Positions 25,378 to 34,293 of a stretch of 64,000 nucleotides of DNA are shown in pieces. Under the pieces are notes generated by a model that did not search any database, had not been told where the DNA came from, and worked only from the letters and a program-made list of their open reading frames with translations. How positions within the stretch are numbered: the stretch's first letter is position 1; every line of letters begins with the position of its first letter. This DNA is from Candidatus Nitrosopelagicus sp. GTDB taxonomy: Archaea > Thermoproteota > Nitrososphaeria > Nitrososphaerales > Nitrosopumilaceae. The stretch is taken from contig JAOLYM010000003.1 of assembly GCA_028343435.1 (NCBI GenBank), forward strand, positions 18,577 through 82,576. Direction: 5' to 3'. A program made the position numbers and the translations under genes.

Positions 25378-26276
25378 ATCTAGAACACTGTACTCCTTCT
25401 GATATTCCACATGAAATATCGCAATATGACGGAGATGTTGCGCAGATGAATGTTGGTAAATCTGGGAAGATTGGATTCTTGGAATTAGAATTACAAAACG
25501 ATTCGGAGAGACAAAAAACCATTATTACTCGAAAGCAGACACAAGTTCCACTATATGTGCAAAAAGCCTTGCACTATGACTTGGATTATCCTTCCATGGC
25601 ACATGTATTCATTCTATCTCCCTCTGGTGGAATTTTACAAGGAGATCGTTACAGAATGGATGTTGAACTAAAAAATAATGCAATATCTCATCTTACAACT
25701 CAAGGCGCAACTAGAATTTACAAAATGGAATCAAATTATGCAACACATATGGTGACTCTTAATTTGAAAGATAACTCGTATCTTGAATTTATACCTGAAC
25801 AAATTATTCCGTATAAAAATTCACGATTTTACCAAAAAACAAATTTAGATATCGATGAATCATCCACAGTTATTTACTCTGAGACGATTGTACCTGGAAG
25901 AATTGCAATGGGTGAGATGTTTGATTTTGATGTATGTTATTTGAAAACTGAAGGAAAAATAAATGGAAAAACAAAATTTAGAGATTCATCACTTTTAACT
26001 CCAAAAACACAAAAAATTCAATCTCTTACAATGTTTGATAATAAAACAATTCTTACCTCTGTCTACGTATTAACAAAAAAAGATGTAACAAAAATCACTG
26101 ATTTGATTAATGAACTGTTTTCTCATATGGAAAATATGTCTGGGGGTTCTAGTTTATTGCCTAATGATTCTGGAATTTCAATTAGAATTTTAGGAAATTC
26201 TTCAGAAGATCAAAAAATAACTATCTATGAAATTCTAAAGATTGTACGAAAAGAAATTTTACCTGATTATCTTTAA
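25374..26276 (+). CDS. ureD: Urease accessory protein UreD/UreH
   Basis: 300 residues, beta-rich scaffold. Recognisable are VPLYVQKALHYD, FILSPSGGILQGDRYRMDVEL, THLTTQGATRIYKME-like (here SHLTTQGATRIYKME), LEFIPEQIIPYKNSRFYQ and ETIVPGRIAMGE. It is the last gene of the accessory operon ureE-F-G-D and binds apo-urease to recruit UreF and UreG. Confidence 0.93.
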   Translation: MNLEHCTPSDIPHEISQYDGDVAQMNVGKSGKIGFLELELQNDSERQKTIITRKQTQVPLYVQKALHYDLDYPSMAHVFILSPSGGILQGDRYRMDVELKNNAISHLTTQGATRIYKMESNYATHMVTLNLKDNSYLEFIPEQIIPYKNSRFYQKTNLDIDESSTVIYSETIVPGRIAMGEMFDFDVCYLKTEGKINGKTKFRDSSLLTPKTQKIQSLTMFDNKTILTSVYVLTKKDVTKITDLINELFSHMENMSGGSSLLPNDSGISIRILGNSSEDQKITIYEILKIVRKEILPDYL

Positions 26277-26277
26277 T

Positions 26278-26826
26278 TCATTCTATCATTTTCAATGTAT
26301 CTGATGCGGTTATTATTCCAATAATTTTTGTTCCTTTTCTAACTAGAATACATTTTGAATATTTTATGAGAGGCGCTAATGTACTTGCAGGTGTTTCATT
26401 ATCCACTATTGGAGGTGTCGATTCCATTATGTCTTGAATTTTGATCTTTTTTGAGACTCCAACGCTCATATGGCCGATAATCCCTGAATCTGAAATTACT
26501 CCTACTGGAATACTATCATCAAAAATTGGAATTTGACTAATTTTTTCTTTATCCATTTTTGACATTGCCTCTCCAAGTGTATTAGTTGGTTTTAGTTTTA
26601 CAATTTTTTGACTACATAATTCTCCTGCATTATGTGTAGATGCCTCACTTTCTTTACTTGCTAATACTTCGAATATTCTTTTTGCAGTGTTATAACTTGG
26701 AGCGCTTCGACCTGATTCTATTTGGTTAATCATTGATGTACTTACTCCTACCAATCTAGCAAGTTCTTTTTGGGTCATGTTGATTTTGAGTCGTTGTTGT
26801 TTTATACTCTCAATTGATGGTAACAT
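26278..26826 (-). CDS. XRE-type helix-turn-helix regulator with CBS domains
   Basis: 182 residues. Residues ~8-62 are a Cro/C1-type HTH (LKINMTQKELARLVGVSTSMINQIESGRSAPSYNTAKRIFEVL). Residues ~68-182 are a CBS pair that could sense adenosyl ligands (LGEAMSKMDKEKISQIPIFDD, VGVISDSGI, ILVRKGTKIIGIITASDTLK). Archaeal HTH-CBS proteins are common but their targets are mostly unknown. It ends one base after ureD/H, tail to tail, and follows deoxyhypusine synthase by 18 bases. Confidence 0.88.
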   Translation of the reverse strand: MLPSIESIKQQRLKINMTQKELARLVGVSTSMINQIESGRSAPSYNTAKRIFEVLASKESEASTHNAGELCSQKIVKLKPTNTLGEAMSKMDKEKISQIPIFDDSIPVGVISDSGIIGHMSVGVSKKIKIQDIMESTPPIVDNETPASTLAPLIKYSKCILVRKGTKIIGIITASDTLKMIE

Positions 26827-26844
26827 ATTAGATTCTGTTTCCTA

Positions 26845-27786
26845 TCACTTTTCTAGTTTTTCTAATAATGCCTTGTACATGAATGGGAAAACAGTTGTAA
26901 TCTCTGCATGAATGGTTGTTTCTGTAGCATCCTTTGTCACTTTGCCCCAAGATATTGCCTCTCTTACTAGCGCACCGCTTAAACTTCCATCAAATTCTTG
27001 TGCTGTTGTGACATAAACTGCATAGTCTAATCCTTCTCTGTATTGATTCCACCATAACGTGTGATGTTTTGGAACTCCTCCTCCTAACATCAATGCTCCT
27101 GACTTTTCTGCCTTGAATACCAATCCTGAGAGAAAATTTGCATCTTCGATTATGTTTAATTTAAAATCTGAGTGTTTTTGTGAAAACATCCATACTTGAC
27201 TGCCTACTGCTCCATCCATAATTCCTGGAACTACTACCGGAATGTCATTTTTGTAAGCCCAATACAAAAATGAATCTTCGCCCATAGCTTTTCCTATTTC
27301 TCTATTAATGTCTGCAGTTGACATTTCTTTTTTACCTTCACTGTATGCTTTTTCTAAAATCTCTTGAACCTTTTCCTCAATCAATGGTCCATAGCTTTCC
27401 ATTGGCACAAGAACATTTCCTAGTCTGTGAATATTCTGATCTGCTAATTCCCTATCGTCCATTGTGAATGATCCTTCTTTGTATTCTGAAAAATGTCTTG
27501 CAATATCGTGATCTAAAGCACCACATGTTGTAATTACGACATTACACCATTTTTTCTTGATCATATCTCGTATAATTCCTCTAAATCCTGTTGAAACAAT
27601 TGCTCCAATAAACGACAAAAATTTTGTACATTTTTCATCACTAATCATGTTGTAAAGAATATCCACGCCTTCTGCTACGTTTCTTGCCTCAAATCCTCCT
27701 GCCTGTGCAAGTTCTTTGAATATATGATCTGTATCAGAATTTCTAGAAATATCTACATCTTTGACAGGACGTCCCGGCGTAATCAT
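26845..27786 (-). CDS. dys: Deoxyhypusine synthase
   Basis: 313 residues. It transfers the aminobutyl group of spermidine to a Lys of aIF5A using NAD. The catalytic Lys is K240 in LGGGVPKHHTLWW. Other family blocks are FIGAIVSTGFRGIIRDMI, TTCGALDHDIARHF and VVPGIMDGAVGSQVWMF. Length is close to other archaeal enzymes. It probably leads a two-gene unit with the HTH-CBS regulator. Confidence 0.95.
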   Translation of the reverse strand: MITPGRPVKDVDISRNSDTDHIFKELAQAGGFEARNVAEGVDILYNMISDEKCTKFLSFIGAIVSTGFRGIIRDMIKKKWCNVVITTCGALDHDIARHFSEYKEGSFTMDDRELADQNIHRLGNVLVPMESYGPLIEEKVQEILEKAYSEGKKEMSTADINREIGKAMGEDSFLYWAYKNDIPVVVPGIMDGAVGSQVWMFSQKHSDFKLNIIEDANFLSGLVFKAEKSGALMLGGGVPKHHTLWWNQYREGLDYAVYVTTAQEFDGSLSGALVREAISWGKVTKDATETTIHAEITTVFPFMYKALLEKLEK

Positions 27787-27874
27787 GATATTTTGAATTA
27801 TCTATTTGCCTAGATATTCCTATCCATTTTGTGATAATACGTTATTAATTCTAGAACGCCTCTTCCTATGTATC

Positions 27875-29251
27875 ATGAAAAGAATTCTCATTTTAGGTGG
27901 TGGTTTTGCAGGAATAGAGTGTTGTTTGAAACTTGAATCTTATTTTCAAAATAATTCTGAGATTGAAATTACTCTAGTTAGTGAAGATAATTTCATACTT
28001 TTTACACCCATGTTGCCACAGGTGGCTTCTGGAACAATTGAAACCCGACATATTGTTACCCCAATTCGAACCTTGATAAAAAAAACAAAATTCTATGAGG
28101 GAAAAATAAAGTACATAGACCCACATGGAAAATCTGTTGCGCTGTATGGCACAAATGAAAATCGTGGAATGTTAATTCATTATGATTTTCTTGTTGTGGC
28201 ATTAGGCAGTCAAACTAACTTCTTTGGTATGAAGGATGTTCAAGAAAACTCATATCAAATGAGTACAATAAATGACGCAATTTTACTTCGAAACCGAATT
28301 ATTGATTTAATGGAACAGGCCGAAAATGAAACCGACCCCATTCTCCGAAAGGCTTTACTAAAAATTGTCATAGTCGGTGGCGGTTTTGCAGGAGTCGAAA
28401 CTGCTGGAGAATTAAATGATTTCATTAATGATGTATCTGAATATTATCCAAGTATTGATGAACATGATGTCAAAGTAACATTAGTTGAAGCCTCCACTGA
28501 AATCTTGACTGGATTTCCACAAAAACTAGCTGGATTTGCAAAAGAAAAACTGGTGGAACGAGGAATCGATGTAATTCTAGATGCTGGTGTGACATCATTT
28601 AATGGACAAGAAGTACTATTGAAAAGTAACTCTAAATCAAATAAGGTTTTACTTAGTGATTCATCACAAGAGAAAGGTCATTCTGAATTAGTTGAACTTA
28701 ATTCGATTTCTTCTAGAACTCTTGTTTGGACCGCTGGTGTAACTCCTACTGATCTAATTAAAGAATCATTATTCAATACATACAAAGGTCGAATTATTGT
28801 AAACGAATTCCTTCAGGTTACACAATTCCCTGAAGTTTTTGCAATTGGTGATTGTTCAGTATTCGATCCTGAATTGACAATGAAAAAATTCCCTCCAACT
28901 GCTCAAATTGCTGAGGCTCATGCTAAAATTGCTGCAGCCAATCTAAAGGAATTACTGAACGGTGGTACATTATCCAAATTTGATTATTCATGGAAAGGTC
29001 AAAGTGCAATAATAGGGAAAAGAACTGGCATTGCATCATTTTTTGGCATCAATATTGCCGGATTTTTGGCGTATCTTTTATGGAGAAATTTGTACCTCTC
29101 TAAGATACGGAGTTCTGATAAAAAGTTCCGTGTTTGGCTTGATTGGAGTTTGGATTTATTTTTCAAAAGGGATATTTCTCGTTTGAAGATTGTTAAAAAA
29201 GAGCGTTCTCTTGACTACAAAGAATTAGATGAAGTTGATGATGTTTGGTGA
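27875..29251 (+). CDS. ndh: Type II NADH dehydrogenase-like flavoprotein
   Basis: 458 residues from the ATG before RILILGGGFAGIECC, the FAD-binding Rossmann motif; an upstream in-frame extension lacks family similarity. A second motif VIVGGGFAGVETAGEL binds NAD(P)H. RTLVWTAGVTP and FAIGDCSVF close the FAD site. A membrane-associating C-terminal part has IAGFLAYLLWRNLYLSKI. It probably oxidises NAD(P)H and reduces quinone without proton pumping; acceptor and direction are inferred. Confidence 0.9.
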   Translation: MKRILILGGGFAGIECCLKLESYFQNNSEIEITLVSEDNFILFTPMLPQVASGTIETRHIVTPIRTLIKKTKFYEGKIKYIDPHGKSVALYGTNENRGMLIHYDFLVVALGSQTNFFGMKDVQENSYQMSTINDAILLRNRIIDLMEQAENETDPILRKALLKIVIVGGGFAGVETAGELNDFINDVSEYYPSIDEHDVKVTLVEASTEILTGFPQKLAGFAKEKLVERGIDVILDAGVTSFNGQEVLLKSNSKSNKVLLSDSSQEKGHSELVELNSISSRTLVWTAGVTPTDLIKESLFNTYKGRIIVNEFLQVTQFPEVFAIGDCSVFDPELTMKKFPPTAQIAEAHAKIAAANLKELLNGGTLSKFDYSWKGQSAIIGKRTGIASFFGINIAGFLAYLLWRNLYLSKIRSSDKKFRVWLDWSLDLFFKRDISRLKIVKKERSLDYKELDEVDDVW

Positions 29252-29257
29252 CTTGTT

Positions 29258-29335
29258 TTACTCTAAAATTGTGAATACTCCATAAAAAATAACAAAGATT
29301 CCTCCAAGTATGATTGCTTTAGATATTATTCCCAT
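29258..29335 (-). CDS. Single-span membrane microprotein, 25 residues
   Basis: MGIISKA precedes one hydrophobic segment that ends YGVFTILE. A TATA-like TTTAAATTTTT on this strand (about 29353-29364) lies ~25 bases upstream of the ATG, matching the local promoter pattern. It ends seven bases after the NDH-2 stop, convergently. Function unknown. Confidence 0.5.
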   Translation of the reverse strand: MGIISKAIILGGIFVIFYGVFTILE

Positions 29336-29390
29336 TAACTGATCAAATTATTTTGAAAAATTTAAAGTAGTAGTATTTGGATAATTTGAT

Positions 29391-29597
29391 GTGAGAAATC
29401 TAGTATTACTTGCAATTTTGACTGTGGGTATATTTTCTATAGGCTTCACTTCTTTAGCTGAGGCACATCCTCATGCTACCATAGATCTGATGGATATGCA
29501 TTCACATAATCTTCTTACTGCTGAAGATTTTGTAATTCATACATTTGAACAAGTAATTTTGTTTGTTGGACAAATACCACATATAATTTTCAGTTAA
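29391..29597 (+). CDS. Small exported His-rich protein
   Basis: 68 residues. A signal peptide of ~25 residues ends in SLAEA. The mature part begins HPHATIDLMDMHSHNLL and includes VIHTFEQV and IPHIIFS, with six His that suggest metal binding. The C-terminal half is hydrophobic enough to be a second membrane helix. The GTG start fits a TTTAAAG box at 29361-29367. It recalls small Co/Cu-related membrane proteins but no family can be named. Confidence 0.62.
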   Translation: MRNLVLLAILTVGIFSIGFTSLAEAHPHATIDLMDMHSHNLLTAEDFVIHTFEQVILFVGQIPHIIFS

Positions 29598-30581
29598 CTA
29601 ATTTTTCTTAGTTTTAGCATCAAATGCTTCACTGACTAATTCTTTTGCTTTTTTTATGGTAATTTTTTCTTTAGATTTTCTTAACTCTTCAACAGTTTTA
29701 GTTTTAGTCCATCCTTCAGAGACGGCAGTATCTAATGTTGATTTGATAAAATCAGATGATGTTTTTTCTTCTTTTTGCAATTTCTTTTCAAGTTTTGCTA
29801 TCTTTGATTCTATATCTTTTTCCGTTTTTAATTTTCCTTTCTTTGACTTGCTTATCTTTTTCTTAGATTTTTCTTCATCTTCAATTAACAATCTCTTATT
29901 CTTTTCTTTTTCATCATCTCTCTTTTTCTTTATATCTTCTTTCAGTGCCTTTTCAGCCTCGGCTTTTTCTTTTACCTCGGCCTTTTCTTTTTCTTCAGCT
30001 TCCTTCAAAAATTTCTCTGCTTTGATTCTCTCTCTTTCTTCTTCTTTCTTAATTTGTTTATTTACTGATTCATCATTTTGAATTTTCTCTTCATGAATTT
30101 CTTCAACTGTTTCCACTCTTTCGGTACGACGTTTACGAACAAAATTTCTTGTATCTTCTGCAACAGTTGATGGTTTACTTTGTGTTTCCCTAAATCCTTT
30201 GAATACGTCTGACATTCTTTTTTGAATTGTTGATTTAACATCTGCTAAAATTTCAGCCTTTGTTTCTATTTCCGCCTCAACTTTTCTTTCAGTTTCAGCC
30301 TTAGCCTTTGTTTCTATTTCCGCCTCAACTTTTGTTTCTGTTTTTAATGGTTTTGTAATTATTTTTTTATATTTTTTCCCTGCTTCTTTTTCTAACTTTA
30401 ATCTTCTTGCAATTCTATCTTTTAGCTCCTTTACTTCTACATCTTTTTGCTTTTTCTGTATTTTTTGAATTTCAGATTTTACTTTGTTAAATTTTTCAAG
30501 ATATTTTTGTTCATAACTTTCAAGAGTATCCCTTCGTGAATTGTTTGAACCCTCTTTTTTTGTTGAAGATCTCCATTTCAT
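29598..30581 (-). CDS. Lys/Glu-rich coiled-coil protein
   Basis: 327 residues, highly charged, with heptad-like runs throughout and tracts such as KAEVKEKAEAEKALKED. Two blocks match the large repeat protein at 39408: RIARRLKLEKEAGKKYKK (here about residues 51-68; there RISRRLELEKTSGKDYKK) and DTRNFVRKRRT (there DTRNFIRKKRT), in the same order. The two are therefore paralogues. The C-terminal ~55 residues (DFIKSTLDTAVSEGW onward) are unique and more globular. Function unknown; a structural or cytoskeleton-like role is speculation. Its stop abuts the exported protein's stop. Confidence 0.72.
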   Translation of the reverse strand: MKWRSSTKKEGSNNSRRDTLESYEQKYLEKFNKVKSEIQKIQKKQKDVEVKELKDRIARRLKLEKEAGKKYKKIITKPLKTETKVEAEIETKAKAETERKVEAEIETKAEILADVKSTIQKRMSDVFKGFRETQSKPSTVAEDTRNFVRKRRTERVETVEEIHEEKIQNDESVNKQIKKEEERERIKAEKFLKEAEEKEKAEVKEKAEAEKALKEDIKKKRDDEKEKNKRLLIEDEEKSKKKISKSKKGKLKTEKDIESKIAKLEKKLQKEEKTSSDFIKSTLDTAVSEGWTKTKTVEELRKSKEKITIKKAKELVSEAFDAKTKKN

Positions 30582-30644
30582 GAATTTTCTTTTGTAATAT
30601 TGTAATTATACTGTGGATTAGTTCTAATGATTTAGAATATTATT

Positions 30645-33323
30645 TTATTTCCTTGATTTTTTATTAGATTTTGATTTTTTTATCTTTTTTTGTTCAATCT
30701 CAGCTTGTGCTGCCGCAACAATGGCTATAGGGATTCGATGTGGTGATGCACTAACATATGAGACGTCGGCAGAATGGCAGAATTTGATTGAATTTGGATC
30801 TCCTCCATGCTCTCCACAGATTCCAATCTCCAAGTCTTTTTTGATATCTCTTCCTTGTTTAATTCCAATTTTCATTAGGTGCCCTACTCCGTTAACATCA
30901 ATTGATTGGAATGGACTAGTTTCTAGTAGTTCTTTTTCCATATATTCTGGAAGGAATTTTCCTTCTGCATCTTCCCTACTGAAACTAAATACTGCTTGTG
31001 TTAGGTCATTTGTTCCAAAACTGAAAAACTCTGCAGTGTCTGCTAATTCGTCTGATGTTAGACATGCACGTACTACCTCTAACATAGTTCCAAAGTTTAT
31101 CTTAAATTTTTTCTTAAATTTTTTCTCCATCTGTTTTTTAACATCATCGTAAATCGATTTAATGTAGTTTAATTCTGCCAAACTTCCTACTTGTGGAATC
31201 ATTATTTGTGGCTTAGCATTGATTTTTTTCTTTGAAAGTTCTGCTGCCGCTTCAAACACTGCTGTAATCTGCATTCTGTAAATTTCTGGATATGTGATTG
31301 CTACTCTTACTCCTCTATGTCCCATCATTGGGTTAATTTCTGCTAGTTCTCTTGCTCTGTCTAAAACTCGTTGAGTTTTTTCACTGGCATCGTTTTCTTT
31401 ATTCATTTTTTCCTTTAATTCTTCAGGATTTGGCAAAAATTCATGTAATGGCGGATCTAATAGTCTAATTGTAACCTTATGTCCTTCCATTGCTTTTAGG
31501 ATTCCAATAAAATCACTTTTCTGTAATTCTTGTAATTTTTTTAGTATTTTATTTCGCTCTTCTGGTGTTTGTGCCATAATCATTTCAACAAATAATCCAA
31601 TTCTATCTGTCTCATTGAACATTCTTTCTGTTCTACACAATCCAATTCCTTGTGCTCCGTACTGTCTTGCTAATTTTGCTGCATCTGGGGTATCTGCATT
31701 AGCACGAATTCCTAATTGTTTTGTATTTTGCGCCCAACTAAGAATTGTTTGAAAGTCTTTTGTTACTTTAGGTTCGACTGTTGGAACTGCTCCCATCAAA
31801 ACCGTACCTGTACTGCCGTCGATTGTTATCGTTTCACCTTCTTTTACGGTAATTCCATTTGCACTACATGTATTATTGTCATAATTGATTTTTAGTTCTG
31901 CACATCCTACAATACATGGCTTACCCATTCCTCTAGATACTATTGCGGCATGTGATGATTTTCCGCCAAGACTAGTCAAAATTCCCTCTGCTGAGAAGAA
32001 TGCTGGCACGTCCTCTGGTTTTGTTTCTTTTCTAATTAAAATGACCTTTTTTCCAGCTTCGCCAAGTTCAATTGCCTTTTTTACATCAAAAATAGCAATT
32101 CCACTTGCAGCTCCTGGTGATGCAGCAATTCCTTTTGCTAATTTTTTATGTTCTTTAATTTTTGATTCATCCATAGTTCTATGAAGTAGTGCTTCTAATT
32201 GTTGTGCTGGAATTCTAGTTAATGCTTTATTTTTATCAATTAATTTTTCTTTTACCATGTCTACTGATGTTTTTACTAATGCGCCTGCACTCATTTTTGC
32301 GGTTCTTGTTTGTAAAAGATAAAATTTTCCTTGTTCTATAGTAAATTCAATATCTTGCGGTTCTCTGAAATGTTTTTCTAATCTTGCACACGCATTACTT
32401 AATTCTTTATGAGATTTTGGCATTTCTTTTTTTAATAAATCGACGTTCTTTCCTGTTCTAACTCCTGCTACAACATCTTCTCCTTGTGCATTGATTAGAT
32501 ATTCGCCTTCAATCTCTCTTTTACCGTTATGCCCATTTCTTGTAAACACTACTCCTGTTGCGCTATCATCTCCCATATTTCCAAAGACCATTGTTACAAC
32601 ATTTACTGCCGTACCATTTGCAATATCTTTTGTAATTCCATTTTTCTCTCTATAGACAACAGCTCTTTCTCCCATCCAGCTTCTGAATACTGCTTCAATT
32701 GCTAATCCTAACTGTTCGTTAGGTGTGTCTGGGAATTTCCTTTTTGTATGCGTTTCACAAATTTTCTTATATTCTGAAACAATTTTCTTTAAAGATTCAA
32801 CATTTAATTTACTATCATCAGTTACTCCTTGTTTCTTTTTTGCAGAATCTAGAATATGATCAAACTTTTCATCATTTACTCCAAATACAACTTTACCAAA
32901 TAATTGAATAAATCTTCTATATGAGTCCCATGAGAATCTAGGATTCTTTGTTTGCTGTGCAAATCCTTCTACCGTTTTCTCATTTAACCCTAAATTCAAA
33001 ATTGTATCCATCATTCCTGGCATTGAGATTGCAGCACCAGAACGAACTGACACTAAAAGTGGGTTTTTTGTAGAGTTCCATTTTTTACCTGTCTTTTTCT
33101 CCATCTTTGCAATATTTTTCATTACTAATGGCATGACATCTTTTGGAAGTTTTTTTCCATTACCATAATAGTTGTTACAAACTTCTGTTGTGATTGTAAA
33201 TCCGGGAGGTACTGGAAGTTTTAGGCGTGTCATTTCGCTTAATCCTGCACCTTTTCCACCTAGCAGCATTCTGTTTTTACTATCTGCTTCTTCAAATGCA
33301 TAAACTGACTTGTTTTTTGCCAT
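30645..33323 (-). CDS. ppdK: Pyruvate, phosphate dikinase
   Basis: 892 residues, full length. It interconverts pyruvate, ATP and Pi with PEP, AMP and PPi. The N-terminal ATP-grasp part has LLGGKGAGLSEM and SVRSGAAISMPGMMDT. The phospho-carrier His is H458 in GGKSSHAAIVSRGMGKPCIVG. The C-terminal PEP domain has GLCRTERMF, FSFGTNDLTQ and the catalytic Cys in GICGEHGGDP. In this carbon-fixing lineage it likely feeds gluconeogenesis, next to triosephosphate isomerase. Confidence 0.97.
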   Translation of the reverse strand: MAKNKSVYAFEEADSKNRMLLGGKGAGLSEMTRLKLPVPPGFTITTEVCNNYYGNGKKLPKDVMPLVMKNIAKMEKKTGKKWNSTKNPLLVSVRSGAAISMPGMMDTILNLGLNEKTVEGFAQQTKNPRFSWDSYRRFIQLFGKVVFGVNDEKFDHILDSAKKKQGVTDDSKLNVESLKKIVSEYKKICETHTKRKFPDTPNEQLGLAIEAVFRSWMGERAVVYREKNGITKDIANGTAVNVVTMVFGNMGDDSATGVVFTRNGHNGKREIEGEYLINAQGEDVVAGVRTGKNVDLLKKEMPKSHKELSNACARLEKHFREPQDIEFTIEQGKFYLLQTRTAKMSAGALVKTSVDMVKEKLIDKNKALTRIPAQQLEALLHRTMDESKIKEHKKLAKGIAASPGAASGIAIFDVKKAIELGEAGKKVILIRKETKPEDVPAFFSAEGILTSLGGKSSHAAIVSRGMGKPCIVGCAELKINYDNNTCSANGITVKEGETITIDGSTGTVLMGAVPTVEPKVTKDFQTILSWAQNTKQLGIRANADTPDAAKLARQYGAQGIGLCRTERMFNETDRIGLFVEMIMAQTPEERNKILKKLQELQKSDFIGILKAMEGHKVTIRLLDPPLHEFLPNPEELKEKMNKENDASEKTQRVLDRARELAEINPMMGHRGVRVAITYPEIYRMQITAVFEAAAELSKKKINAKPQIMIPQVGSLAELNYIKSIYDDVKKQMEKKFKKKFKINFGTMLEVVRACLTSDELADTAEFFSFGTNDLTQAVFSFSREDAEGKFLPEYMEKELLETSPFQSIDVNGVGHLMKIGIKQGRDIKKDLEIGICGEHGGDPNSIKFCHSADVSYVSASPHRIPIAIVAAAQAEIEQKKIKKSKSNKKSRK

Positions 33324-33339
33324 GTAGAATTTTGACGAT

Positions 33340-34002
33340 TTACTGGCTTTTTAAACCCTTACACAATTCTGAGATACTTTTTTCCCAACTTTTTGCTTTG
33401 ACAATTCCACTTGCTACAAGAATTCCCTTAGAACCTAATTCCTTTGCTTTTGAAACATCTTGACCTGAAACAATTCCTGCCCCACACAAAAGTTTTGTAG
33501 AATTTTTAGCAGACTTTACTGCTTGTACTGCATTTGTGATTAATGCCGGTTTCTCTGTAGAAATTGCTCTTCCAGTTCCAATTAATTCTGGTGGTTCAAT
33601 TGCAATGAATGTTGGATTCAATTTTGCATACTTTTTTGCTTCATTGACATTTTTTACACATAATATTGATTTCAGTTTAAGTTTTGTTAGGCGTTTTACT
33701 AGTGATGTTATCTCTTTTTCCGAAATTCTATGCTCACTATGATTAATTATGGATCCATTAATTTTTGATTTTTTAACAATTTCAGGTATCATGAATCCTG
33801 TTGTACTTCCGACTTTTTTATCGTCTACATGTTGTGCTAAAACTATAATATTGAATTTTGTAATTAATGGAATTAGATGATGTGGTGGTGATATTGCAAT
33901 TGGCACTTTGTATTTCTTTGAAATTTTTTCTGCGGTTTTTGCAATTTTAATAATTTTATCTCCTGCTATTTCGTCATAATTTTTGCAATTTATTATAAAC
34001 AT
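33340..34002 (-). CDS. tpiA: Triosephosphate isomerase
   Basis: 220 residues, the short archaeal form. The active-site Lys is in MFIINCKNYDE, the His in NHSEHR, and the catalytic Glu in AIEPPELIGTGRAIS. The phosphate site GAGIVSG and the final GILVASGIVKAK are present. The ATG at 34002 is chosen because residues match the family from there; an upstream extension overlaps the SemiSWEET gene. It lies 16 bases upstream of ppdK, same strand. Confidence 0.95.
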   Translation of the reverse strand: MFIINCKNYDEIAGDKIIKIAKTAEKISKKYKVPIAISPPHHLIPLITKFNIIVLAQHVDDKKVGSTTGFMIPEIVKKSKINGSIINHSEHRISEKEITSLVKRLTKLKLKSILCVKNVNEAKKYAKLNPTFIAIEPPELIGTGRAISTEKPALITNAVQAVKSAKNSTKLLCGAGIVSGQDVSKAKELGSKGILVASGIVKAKSWEKSISELCKGLKSQ

Positions 34003-34003
34003 T

Positions 34004-34291
34004 TTATTTCCTAATTGATTCAAAGGCTTTCTCATATTTTAGCTTCATTATGAGAACTGTCATTGTTAGAAACATTGCTGCTACGTTGACTCCTATGATG
34101 TATACATCATCAATTTCAATTCCATAAATAAGCCATAATGCAGCTCCCACAAAAATTGATATGACCAGATATTTTGAAACATCTTCAAGCTTCTTTGTTT
34201 TGTATCCTTGAATTATTTGTGGAATCCATCCTATTAAGATGAAAAATCCTGCTAATATTGCAACTATTCCTAAAGTAATTTCGTCTAACAT
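34004..34291 (-). CDS. SemiSWEET/PQ-loop family transporter
   Basis: 95 residues with three membrane helices. The PQ motif is visible as GWIPQIIQGYKTKKLEDVS in the first helix and loop. SemiSWEETs dimerise to carry small sugars or other solutes; substrate unknown here. It is one base away from the triosephosphate isomerase start and two bases from polB, in a tight minus-strand unit. Confidence 0.82.
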   Translation of the reverse strand: MLDEITLGIVAILAGFFILIGWIPQIIQGYKTKKLEDVSKYLVISIFVGAALWLIYGIEIDDVYIIGVNVAAMFLTMTVLIMKLKYEKAFESIRK

Positions 34292-34293
34292 AT

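Noticed and set aside
27806..27874. N-terminal extension of NDH-2
   Set aside because: FAD-binding proteins of this family begin just before RILILGGGFAG; the extension is hydrophobic by chance and precedes the likely TATA position.
29656..30081. 141-residue Ser/Phe-rich plus-strand frame
   Set aside because: Complement of the Lys/Glu-rich coiled-coil gene; the composition is what antisense of GAA/AAA codons gives.
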